This document shows positions 12,029-19,526 of a stretch of DNA of 64,000 bases, piece by piece; within the stretch, counting starts at the first letter, position 1; every line of letters begins with the position of its first letter. Source of the DNA: Gp6-AA40 sp035571515 (GTDB lineage Bacteria; Acidobacteriota; Vicinamibacteria; Vicinamibacterales; UBA2999). A program made the position numbers and the translations under genes. Under the pieces are notes generated by a model. The model saw only the letters and a list, made by a program, of their open reading frames with translations. It had not been told where the DNA came from and did not search any database. The stretch spans positions 9,154-73,153 of the forward strand of contig DATNCQ010000173.1 in the NCBI GenBank assembly GCA_035571515.1. The letters are read 5' to 3'.

Positions 12029-13307
12029 GCTGATCGCGTAGAAACTGGACGAACAGCCTCGTCACCTGTTCGGGCTGCTCCTGCTGCACCCAGTGTCCGG
12101 CGCCGTCGACGAGATGGAAGCCGACCATGTGCGAGCAGGCGGTACTCTGCATTCTGTCCACGGCGCCGGGCGTCTGATAGACGCCCCAGTCGCTCCTGCC
12201 GCCGATGAACATCGAGGGCACGTCGATCGCGCGTCCCGAGAACGTCCGCATCTCGGCGACGCTCTTCGGATCGGAGCCGCGGCGCACGCGATACCCCTGG
12301 AGCGCGCCGGTGAATTGCGTGCGGGCATATTCGGTGGCGTAGACGTCGACCTCCGCCTCGGTCAGCCACTTGCACGCCGCGATCTCGGCGGCGGACGGCA
12401 TGAAGGGCGCGACGGTCTCCGCCATTCCCTTGTCGCGCTCCATCACGTAATAGGTCGGGATCTGCGCCATCTCCGCGGCCGTGCGCGCCTTCAACGGATG
12501 CGGCTTGTTCCCTTTCCAGTCGGCGCTCTTGTAGTGGTAGTAGGCGCGGAAGAACGCGTGCAGCCCCTGCGGCGCGTGCAGCATGTTGTCGTTGGCCGCG
12601 CGCGTGCGCTGATAGTTCTGGTAGTACTTCCGCGGCGGATTCAGCTTCGCCAGCTCCGCGTCGAGCTCGTCGTCGGTCGGCGCGCGCGGCGGCTGCGCCG
12701 CGCCGTTGGCCGTGTTGAAGGGAAGCGCGGGCGGCCCCTCGAACGGCGAGCTCAGGATCGTCACCGAGCGAAAGACGTCGGGACGGATCAACGCCGCCCA
12801 CGACGCGACCGGCGCTCCCGCATCGTGTCCCGCCACCATCGCCACCGAGCGGTGGCCGAGCGCGTAGACGAGCCCCATCGCATCGCGCACCATGTTGAGG
12901 ATGCGGAACTGATCGGGATCGGCCTCGTACGAATCGTCCCAGCCGGTGGTGCGCCCGAACCCCCGTTGATCGGGAGCGATGACGTGGTAGCCCGCGGACG
13001 CCAGCGGCACCATCACCTTGCGCCAGCTGTAGGCCAGCTCCGGAAAGCCGTGCAGCAGCAGCACCGCGTTGCGCCCCGGCGTTTCGTAGCCGGCCTCCAG
13101 GATGTGCACCGTGAGGCCGTTGACGCCGGCGACGCGCCGCGAACGGACGCCCGGCGGAAGCGTCGAATTTCCGTACGGCGGAAGGCTCTCGATATCGACG
13201 CGCGCCTGCGCCGTGGCGACGGCGGGGCTGAGCGCCAATCCGCCCATCGCGGCGGCCGACGCCGTCGCGAGGAAATCGCGCCGCGACACGTTCGACGCCG
13301 CGCTCAC
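12015..13307 (-). CDS. Tat-exported epoxide hydrolase (alpha/beta hydrolase)
   Basis: A 430-residue alpha/beta hydrolase with a twin-arginine signal (SRRDFLATAS, residues 8-17, cleavage near Ala33-Gln34). The epoxide-hydrolase pattern is clear: oxyanion motif HGFPE at 86-90, aspartate nucleophile Asp162 in GHDAG, and catalytic His405 in GAGHW. An Asp rather than Ser nucleophile separates it from esterases. It should open epoxides or similar electrophiles in the periplasm. Its ATG overlaps the stop of the lactonase gene (13304-13307), so the two are coupled. The C-terminal residues are encoded by the palindromic repeat at 12003-12028, which suggests the repeat supplied the stop codon. Confidence 0.9.
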   Translation of the reverse strand: MSAASNVSRRDFLATASAAAMGGLALSPAVATAQARVDIESLPPYGNSTLPPGVRSRRVAGVNGLTVHILEAGYETPGRNAVLLLHGFPELAYSWRKVMVPLASAGYHVIAPDQRGFGRTTGWDDSYEADPDQFRILNMVRDAMGLVYALGHRSVAMVAGHDAGAPVASWAALIRPDVFRSVTILSSPFEGPPALPFNTANGAAQPPRAPTDDELDAELAKLNPPRKYYQNYQRTRAANDNMLHAPQGLHAFFRAYYHYKSADWKGNKPHPLKARTAAEMAQIPTYYVMERDKGMAETVAPFMPSAAEIAACKWLTEAEVDVYATEYARTQFTGALQGYRVRRGSDPKSVAEMRTFSGRAIDVPSMFIGGRSDWGVYQTPGAVDRMQSTACSHMVGFHLVDGAGHWVQQEQPEQVTRLFVQFLRDQRGAG

Positions 13308-14323
13308 GACGTTCGCTTCCTGGCCGGTACCGGAAGACCCGCGATCTTCAGCGTGACCATGTTCAGCGACGACCTCGTGGTGAAGTACAACGTCTTCCAG
13401 TCGTCTCCGCCGAACGCCACGTTGGTGGTCGCTGGCTGGCCGTGGACGATGCGCCCGAGCTTCTTGCCCGTCTTGTCCATGATGTAGAGGCCGCCCGCGC
13501 CGCCGGTGTAGACGTTGCCGGCCGTGTCGACCTTCATCCCGTCGGGCACGCCCGGTTCCGCGCCCCCCATGTCCGCGAACAAACGGCTGGTTTGCTTCGC
13601 GACGGTTCCGTTCGGCAGCAGGTCGTACGCGCGCACGATGCGCCGCCGCGCGTCGTTGACGTAGAGGATGCTCTCGTCCGGCGAGAAGGCGAGCCCGTTA
13701 GGACCGATCAGGTCGTCGACGACGAGCGAGATGGTGCCGAGGTCCGCCGAGACGCGGTACACGCCGGCAATCGTCACGTCGAACTGATCGGGCGCGAGCG
13801 GCCCGCCCGGATCGGTGAAATAGATGCTGCCGTCCGACTTGACGATGACGTCGTTCGGCCGCAGCAGCCGCTTGCCCTGGAAGTTGTTCGCGACGACGGT
13901 GATGCTGCCGTCGGCATCCTCGCGCGTGACGCGGCGTGTGAGGTGTTCGGCCGAGACGAGACGGCCCTGGAGATCGCGCGTCAGCCCGTTCGCTTCGTTG
14001 GTGGGCGTCTGCGCGACGACGACGCCCTGGCCCGGCGTGAACTTCATCCGCCGGCTGGTCTGGATGTCGTTGAAGAGGAGGTAACGGCCTTCGGCCATCC
14101 AGACGGGACCCTCGGCAGGACCGACGTCGCCGCCGAAGCCGGTGGCCAGCTCGTGAATCGTTTGCGACGTGTCGATGATGGCGTCGAGCTCGGGCGCGAG
14201 GCGCTCGATCCGCTTCGCCCCCTGCGCCCGCGCGCTCCGGAGGGGCCCGGCGAACGCGAGCGCGCCTGCCGCGCCAACCATCTCGAGCAGGTGCCGGCGT
14301 GAAATCCCGTGACGTGCCTGCAT
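13304..14323 (-). CDS. Tat-exported SMP-30/gluconolactonase-family protein
   Basis: A 339-residue six-bladed propeller of the SMP-30/gluconolactonase/LRE family, preceded by a twin-arginine leader (SRRHLLEMVGAAGALAFAG, residues 8-26). Typical blade motifs are present: EGPVWMAEGRYLLFND, which carries the metal-binding Glu, then FTDPGGP, PNGLAFSPDES and VPDGMKVDTAGNVY with conserved Asn and Asp metal ligands. The expected reaction is calcium- or zinc-dependent hydrolysis of a lactone in the periplasm. It is the first gene of the minus-strand run leading through the epoxide hydrolase to the molybdenum hydroxylase. The lactone substrate is not readable. Confidence 0.88.
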   Translation of the reverse strand: MQARHGISRRHLLEMVGAAGALAFAGPLRSARAQGAKRIERLAPELDAIIDTSQTIHELATGFGGDVGPAEGPVWMAEGRYLLFNDIQTSRRMKFTPGQGVVVAQTPTNEANGLTRDLQGRLVSAEHLTRRVTREDADGSITVVANNFQGKRLLRPNDVIVKSDGSIYFTDPGGPLAPDQFDVTIAGVYRVSADLGTISLVVDDLIGPNGLAFSPDESILYVNDARRRIVRAYDLLPNGTVAKQTSRLFADMGGAEPGVPDGMKVDTAGNVYTGGAGGLYIMDKTGKKLGRIVHGQPATTNVAFGGDDWKTLYFTTRSSLNMVTLKIAGLPVPARKRTS

Positions 14324-14337
14324 GACCTTCCTCCCTT

Positions 14338-14432
14338 ACTGGGGTTCATAGGGTTCAAAGGGTTCAAAAGGTTCAAAGGGTTCTCGAACCCCATGGACCT
14401 CATGAACCCGATGAACCCATGAACCCATGCCA
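14338..14432. repeat. GGGTTCA tandem and inverted repeat tract
   Basis: About four to five GGGTTCA(A)-type units run in one direction, followed by a turn at TTCTCGAA and about four TGAACCC units in the other. The whole tract could fold into a long hairpin. It sits in the 252-base divergent gap between the lactonase and DUF6152 genes. No gene is seen in this gap. Confidence 0.75.
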
Positions 14433-14534
14433 CGAGGCCAAAAACAGGCGGTATCGTAGCTCAAAGCGCCTCGCGCGGATGCTTGCGCCTGCCATGCTTC
14501 GGTGGGAAAATCCGCCGCACAACCCACACCGGTC

Positions 14535-14560
14535 GTAGGGGCCGACCGTGAGATCGGCCC
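14535..14560 (+). repeat. Dispersed palindrome, GTAGGGGCCGACC family, copy 3
   Basis: GTAGGGGCCGACC followed by GATCGGCCC; a 7-base stem GGGCCGA/TCGGCCC with an 8-base loop. It ends only 15 bases before the ATG at 14576, so it falls in the leader of the DUF6152 fusion gene and could affect its expression. Confidence 0.65.
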
Positions 14561-14575
14561 GTTCGCGAGGGCGGC

Positions 14576-15592
14576 ATGCACAGACTCTCGTTCGTTCTCG
14601 TCGGTTCGATGGTCCTGGCGTTTGCGCCCCGGACGCTGGCGCACCACAGCGCCGCCGCGTTCGACACGCAGAAGGAAGTCCGGGCGACCGGGACGGTCAG
14701 TGAATTCAGTTTCAGGAACCCGCACGTCTACCTGATCCTGCAGGTGAAAAACCCCGATGGATCGACCCGCCGGCTCGAGGTCGAGGCGGGCGCGGCGTCG
14801 GTGCTGAACCCGCTCGGCTTCAACCGGAGCTCGATCGCCGTCGGCGACACCGTCACCGTCGTCGGCAACCCGGCGCGCGCCAGGCCCGATGCGTTGATGC
14901 TGGGGAAGGATCTCTTGAAGCAGGATGGCGCGTACTTCCCGCTGTTCATCGGGTCGCGCAGCGTCTACTCTGCGGGGAGCGCGCGGGCGACCACGATTGC
15001 CGGGACATGGTTCCCGCCGTTCACCGAGATGAACGCCTTCGGTGCCGCCGCGAGAAACTGGCCGCTGACCGACGCCGGCAAGGCGGCCGTCGCCAGCTTC
15101 GACCCCAAGGCCACCCCGCAGAAGGATTGCATCCCGGTCGGCGAGCCGAACCTGATGTTCTATGCGGTCGCCGACACCATTACGGTGCAACGCGACCGCG
15201 TCGTGATGAATGTCGACTGGATGGATTCGGTACGGACCATCTTCCTCGACGGCCGCGCGCATCCGCCCGCGGCGCAGACTTTCCCGCACGGCCACTCGGT
15301 CGGACATTGGGAAGGCGACACGCTCGTCGCGGAGACGACCAACTTCAAGGAACATCCGCTCGGTCTGTCCACGGCTGGATTGCCCGGCAGCGCCCGGAAG
15401 CGCTTGACCGAGCGTTTGCGTCTCGCGGACGGCGGACAAGCCCTGATCTACTCCGGCGTGCTGGAAGATCCCGTCTATCTCACGCGGCCGGTCGAGTTTT
15501 CAGGCCAGTTTCAATACCGCCCCAACATGCCGCACTCGAACGAGAAGTGCGACCTGACCGTCGCGCACAAGTACCTCGGCGACTTCAAATAG
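14576..15592 (+). CDS. Exported DUF6152 fusion protein
   Basis: A 338-residue exported protein of unknown function with a signal peptide to about Ala22. Residues 23-115 are a DUF6152-type beta-barrel (mature start HHSAAAFD, then TGTVSEFSFRNPHVYL). Residues 150-338 match another uncharacterised exported family, with CIPVGEPNLM and a core DGRAHPP ... GHSVGHWEGDTLVAETTNF. In this same window the two halves occur as separate adjacent genes at 50058 (DUF6152) and 49287 (GDTLVAET family). The following PQQ dehydrogenase starts 3 bases after its stop, so the two are co-transcribed. A role as a periplasmic accessory of that dehydrogenase is inference. Confidence 0.82.
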   Translation: MHRLSFVLVGSMVLAFAPRTLAHHSAAAFDTQKEVRATGTVSEFSFRNPHVYLILQVKNPDGSTRRLEVEAGAASVLNPLGFNRSSIAVGDTVTVVGNPARARPDALMLGKDLLKQDGAYFPLFIGSRSVYSAGSARATTIAGTWFPPFTEMNAFGAAARNWPLTDAGKAAVASFDPKATPQKDCIPVGEPNLMFYAVADTITVQRDRVVMNVDWMDSVRTIFLDGRAHPPAAQTFPHGHSVGHWEGDTLVAETTNFKEHPLGLSTAGLPGSARKRLTERLRLADGGQALIYSGVLEDPVYLTRPVEFSGQFQYRPNMPHSNEKCDLTVAHKYLGDFK

Positions 15593-15595
15593 CGA

Positions 15596-17431
15596 ATGGC
15601 TGCAATGTCTCCCCGTTTCATGACGGCTGTCGGTGTCCTGCTCGTCGTGCTGGCGGCGTCGTCGGCGTTCGCCCAGGCGCCGGATGGCGCACAGGTGTTC
15701 GCGGCGAGCTGTTCGAGCTGCCATAACGGCGCCGCCGATTCGCGCGCGCCGGCGGTCGACGCGCTGCGCTCGCGGGCGCCGGAGGCGATCGTGGAAGCGC
15801 TCATGACCGGCGCGATGCGGCCGCAGGGCTCGAGGCTGAGTGGGGCGGAGCGGCGCGCCGTCGCCGAGTTCCTGACAGGGAAGCGCATGGGCGGCGACGT
15901 GACCGGCGCCGGCAAGGGACGCTGCGCCGCGGCGCCGAGCACCGGGTCCGTGCGTGATCTCGGCATCATGCCGCACTGGACGGGATGGAGTCCCTCGCCG
16001 ACCAACACACGGTTTCAGCCCGCGGAGCAGGCGGGCCTGCGACCGAGCGATGTGCCGAAGCTGGCGTTGAAGTGGTCGTTCGGATTTCCCGACGCCTCGG
16101 TGGCGTGGTCGCAGCCGACGGTCGCCGAGGGCCGCGTGTTCGTCGGCAGCCAGAACGGAACCATCTACGCGCTCAACGCACAGAGCGGTTGCATCTACTG
16201 GACGTTCAGCGCCAGCGGCGGCGTGCGCACCGCCGTCGTCGTGTCGCCGCCGACGGCTTCGTTGCCGGCGCTCGTCTATTTCGGCGACACGGCCGCCAAT
16301 GCCTACGCGCTCAACGCTAACACGGGCGCGCTGGTCTGGATGCGCAAGGTCGACGACCATCCGTTCGCGCGCATCACCGGTTCGCCGACGTTCCACGACG
16401 GCCGGCTCTACGTGCCGCTCTCCTCGTACGAGGAAGCGCAGGGCGCCGACCCGCAGTATCCGTGCTGCACGTTCCGCGGCAGCGTGAGCGCGCTCGACGC
16501 CTCGACCGGTCGAGTGATCTGGAAGACCTACATGATCCGCGACGCCGCGAAGCGCCGGGGCACGAGCTCCGCGGGCGTGCCGCTCTGGGGGCCGTCGGGA
16601 TCGGGCATCTGGTCCGCACCGACGATCGACGCGAACCGGCGCCTCGTCTACGTCGGCACGGGCAACACCTACAGCGCGCCGGCGCAGGCGTCGAGCGACG
16701 CGGTCGTCGCGCTCGATCTCGAAACCGGATCGATTCGCTGGATGCGGCAGGTCACGCCGAACGACGTGTACGTCACGGGCTGCAGCTCGGGCAATCCGAA
16801 CTGCCCGGAGGCGCCCGGGCCCGACGTCGATTTCGGCAGCCCGCCGATGCTCGCGCGCGTCAACGGGCGCGACGTCATCGTCATCGGTCAGAAGTCGGGC
16901 GTTGGCTACGCGATGGATCCCGATCGCAAGGGTGAGGTGCTCTGGCAGTACCGCGCCGGTAAGGGCGGGACGCTCGGCGGCATGGAATGGGGCGGCGCCG
17001 TTGACGGCGGTCTCGCCTACTTCGCCGTCTCCGACATCCAGCAACCCGAGCCCGGCGGGCTGCACGCGGTGGACATTGCGACGGGCCGGCGTGCCTGGTT
17101 CGCGGCCCCCGCCAGTCCGGTGTGCGGCAGCGGCACCGGGTGCAATGCCGCGCAGTCCGCGGCAATCACCGTCATCCCCGGCGCGATCCTCTCGGGCTCC
17201 AACGACGGCGCGCTGCGGGCGTATTCGACCACTGACGGGAAGCTCCTCTGGCAGTACGATACCAACCGGGAATTCGGGTCCATCAACGGCGTGCCGGCGA
17301 AAGGGGCGTCGCTCATCGGTCCCGGCCCGGTGGTGGCGGGTGGCATGGTGTACGTCAATTCGGGATATGGCGGGTTCGGCGGTCGACCGGGCAACGTGCT
17401 GCTCGCGTTCGGTCTGGAATCGACGCCCTGA
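15596..17431 (+). CDS. PQQ-propeller dehydrogenase with N-terminal cytochrome c domain, second copy
   Basis: A 611-residue exported quinohaemoprotein. Signal peptide to about Ala26; haem motif CSSCH at 39-43; then a PQQ-type eight-bladed propeller (repeats such as YALNAQSGCIYWTF and ALDASTGRVIWKT). It resembles polyvinyl-alcohol dehydrogenase in domain order and is a clear paralogue of 2502-4355, sharing ARITGSPTFHDGRLYVP-type segments. Adjacent cysteines in CCTFRG may form the vicinal disulphide known in PQQ alcohol dehydrogenases. Expected role: periplasmic oxidation of an alcohol. The start is close behind the DUF6152 stop and lacks a clear ribosome site, consistent with coupling. Confidence 0.88.
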   Translation: MAAMSPRFMTAVGVLLVVLAASSAFAQAPDGAQVFAASCSSCHNGAADSRAPAVDALRSRAPEAIVEALMTGAMRPQGSRLSGAERRAVAEFLTGKRMGGDVTGAGKGRCAAAPSTGSVRDLGIMPHWTGWSPSPTNTRFQPAEQAGLRPSDVPKLALKWSFGFPDASVAWSQPTVAEGRVFVGSQNGTIYALNAQSGCIYWTFSASGGVRTAVVVSPPTASLPALVYFGDTAANAYALNANTGALVWMRKVDDHPFARITGSPTFHDGRLYVPLSSYEEAQGADPQYPCCTFRGSVSALDASTGRVIWKTYMIRDAAKRRGTSSAGVPLWGPSGSGIWSAPTIDANRRLVYVGTGNTYSAPAQASSDAVVALDLETGSIRWMRQVTPNDVYVTGCSSGNPNCPEAPGPDVDFGSPPMLARVNGRDVIVIGQKSGVGYAMDPDRKGEVLWQYRAGKGGTLGGMEWGGAVDGGLAYFAVSDIQQPEPGGLHAVDIATGRRAWFAAPASPVCGSGTGCNAAQSAAITVIPGAILSGSNDGALRAYSTTDGKLLWQYDTNREFGSINGVPAKGASLIGPGPVVAGGMVYVNSGYGGFGGRPGNVLLAFGLESTP

Positions 17432-17468
17432 TTACTTGGCGCCTCCGGCGCGCCTGAAAGGAACTGCG

Positions 17469-17954
17469 ATGCGTGCTTGCATGTTGTTCGTCACCGGGCT
17501 GCTCGTGGGCGTGGCCCTCACCACGGTCGCGGCCCAGAGCTCGAAGAGCCCGAACAAGGGACTCGTCCAGCTGAATCACATCGGGATGAACGTACCGAAC
17601 CTCGACGAAGCGGTCGCGTTCTACACCAAGACCATGGGCTTCCCCGAGGCGTTCCGCGTGAACGACGAGAAGGGACAGGCGCGCCTCGTCTACGTGCAGA
17701 TCAGCAAGAACACCTTCTTCGAGATCCAGCCGGGCCCGGGCCGTCCCGCGGCCATCAACCACGTCGGCATCCACGTCGAGAACATGAAGGCCGCGACCGA
17801 GATGTTCAAGGCGCGCGGCGTGAACGTCGGCGAGATTCGCACCAGCGACACGAAAGCGATCCTCAACAACATCACCGACCCGAACGGCATCCGCATCGAG
17901 CTCGCCGAGCTGCCGCCCGAGTCGATGCACCGGCAAGCCATGAATCGGTGGTAA
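17469..17954 (+). CDS. Exported VOC-family (glyoxalase/dioxygenase fold) protein
   Basis: A 161-residue protein with a signal peptide (MRACMLFVTGLLVGVALTT, cut near Ala-Gln) and one vicinal-oxygen-chelate module pair: QLNHIGMNVPNLDEAVAFYT at the start and INHVGIHVENM ... DPNGIRIELAEL at the end. The metal ligands of the fold (His in LNHIG, Glu in IRIEL) are present. VOC proteins are usually cytosolic, so export is unusual and puts it with the other periplasmic enzymes here. ATG at 17469 has an AAAGGA site; the open frame back to 16902 is a shadow of the dehydrogenase. The reaction is not determinable. Confidence 0.82.
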   Translation: MRACMLFVTGLLVGVALTTVAAQSSKSPNKGLVQLNHIGMNVPNLDEAVAFYTKTMGFPEAFRVNDEKGQARLVYVQISKNTFFEIQPGPGRPAAINHVGIHVENMKAATEMFKARGVNVGEIRTSDTKAILNNITDPNGIRIELAELPPESMHRQAMNRW

Positions 17955-17959
17955 TCACC

Positions 17960-19474
17960 ATGCGCACGCTCATCCTGTGCTCGACGGTACTCACCCTGTT
18001 CACGCCCGGTCTCGCCGCGGCGCAGGACGCGTGTGCCAATGTTCCCAACCTCGCGAAATCGCTGCCGGGGACGACCATCGTGTCGGCGAAGCCGGTGCCG
18101 GCTGCCCCGGCGCAGCGGCGTGGGCCGAGCGTCCCGGCGTTCTGCGAAGTGCAGGCGACCATTTCACCGGTCCCTGGTTCGCACATCGGTGCGGTGTACC
18201 GCCTGCCGATGAACTGGAACGGCAAGGTGCTCGGCATCGGCGGCGGCGGCTTCGCGGGTAACGTGACGGTCGCGGCCGCGGCGGCCGGCCTCGCGCGCGG
18301 CTACGCCGTGATTCAGAACGACCTCGGCCACGAGAGCAGCGGCGCCCTCGACCCGGCTTTTACGATCAAGGCGCCGGGGCAGCCCAACGTCGAAGGGATC
18401 ATCGACTTCGGCCATCGCGCGACGCACGTCGCGACCGACGTGGGCAAGAAGCTGGTGACCAGCTTCTACGGCCGCGCGCCGCAGCACGCGTACTGGCAGG
18501 GATGCTCGACCGGCGGCCGGCAGGGGCTCGCGGAGGTCCAGCGGTATCCGGCGGATTACGACGGCGTCATCGCGGGCGCGCCCGTCTACACGCCGCTCGT
18601 CTATTCGAATGCGATCCTGCGGGTGCAGGCGTTTCACAAGACGCCGGGCAGCAACCTGCTTCCGGAGCACGTGCCGCTCATCCAGAAGGCCGTGCTCGCC
18701 GCGTGCGACGGGAAAGACGGCATCGCCGACGGCATCATCACCGATCCGCGGTCGTGCACGTGGGACCCGGGCGAGCTGGCCTGCAAGGGCGCGGCGGGCG
18801 CCGATTGCCTGACGCAGGCGCAGGTCGAGACGGTGCGCCGCGTCTACGCGGGGGTGAAGACGAAGGACGGGAAGTTCGCCGCGATGCCGCTGATGCGCGG
18901 CGGCGAGAGCGACTGGGTCGCGCGGATGATCGGGACGAAAGAGCAGCCGCGCGGGCTCAACGCGGTGCTCGGCGCCCCGTTCATGTCGTACATCGTGAAG
19001 GGCGATCCCGCGTACGACATCATGACCTTCGACCCCGAGCGCGACATGAAGGCGCTCTCCAGCGGGCCGGCTGCCGAAGTGCACCAGCAGAACCCCGATA
19101 TCTCCGCCTTCGTCAATCGCGGCGGCAAGCTCCTGCTGTGGCACGGGTTCAACGACCCCGGTCCGAGCCCGCTCTCGACGATCGAGTACTTCGACGAGGT
19201 GCGCCAGAAGGTACCGGCGGCGAAGGACAGCGTCCGCCTGTTCCTCGCTCCCGGCGTGCTGCACTGCGGTGGAGGCCCCGGGCCGGATCTGTTCGACACG
19301 CTCACCGCGATGGAGCGCTGGGTCGAGCAGGGCACCGCTCCCGGCGCGATGATCGCCACCAAGGCGGGGTTCGTCCCCTTCTCGCGCCCGGTCTGCGCGT
19401 ATCCCCTGCTCCCGCGCTACAGCGGAAGCGGCGATCCGTTCGACGCCGCCAACTTCAACTGCGGCACGCCGTAA
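17960..19474 (+). CDS. Tannase/feruloyl-esterase family hydrolase
   Basis: A 504-residue exported esterase of the tannase/feruloyl esterase family. It has a signal peptide to about Ala21, the nucleophile elbow GCSTGGRQG (Ser183), a cap domain with the paired-cysteine calcium region (CDGKDGIADGIITDP ... CTWDPGELAC), and late catalytic Asp and His in WHGFNDPGPSP and GVLHCGGGPG. Family members cleave gallate, ferulate or related aromatic esters, and some cleave terephthalate monoesters. It begins 5 bases after the VOC gene, so both belong to the plus-strand run from 14576. A role in freeing plant phenolics for the nearby oxidases is inference. Confidence 0.9.
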   Translation: MRTLILCSTVLTLFTPGLAAAQDACANVPNLAKSLPGTTIVSAKPVPAAPAQRRGPSVPAFCEVQATISPVPGSHIGAVYRLPMNWNGKVLGIGGGGFAGNVTVAAAAAGLARGYAVIQNDLGHESSGALDPAFTIKAPGQPNVEGIIDFGHRATHVATDVGKKLVTSFYGRAPQHAYWQGCSTGGRQGLAEVQRYPADYDGVIAGAPVYTPLVYSNAILRVQAFHKTPGSNLLPEHVPLIQKAVLAACDGKDGIADGIITDPRSCTWDPGELACKGAAGADCLTQAQVETVRRVYAGVKTKDGKFAAMPLMRGGESDWVARMIGTKEQPRGLNAVLGAPFMSYIVKGDPAYDIMTFDPERDMKALSSGPAAEVHQQNPDISAFVNRGGKLLLWHGFNDPGPSPLSTIEYFDEVRQKVPAAKDSVRLFLAPGVLHCGGGPGPDLFDTLTAMERWVEQGTAPGAMIATKAGFVPFSRPVCAYPLLPRYSGSGDPFDAANFNCGTP

Positions 19475-19526
19475 GGTGGCAGAGGGCAGGGGCGCCTCCT
19501 GCCACCCGCCACCTGCCACCTGCCCC
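19475..19526. repeat. GGTGGCA/CCACCTGCC inverted microrepeat between convergent genes
   Basis: GGTGGCAGAGGGCAGGGG is answered by CCTGCCACC, CGCCACC and TGCCACCTGCCCCC, so the 52-base gap between two convergent genes is almost entirely one imperfect inverted repeat. It could form a strong bidirectional terminator hairpin although no T-run is present. Confidence 0.6.
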
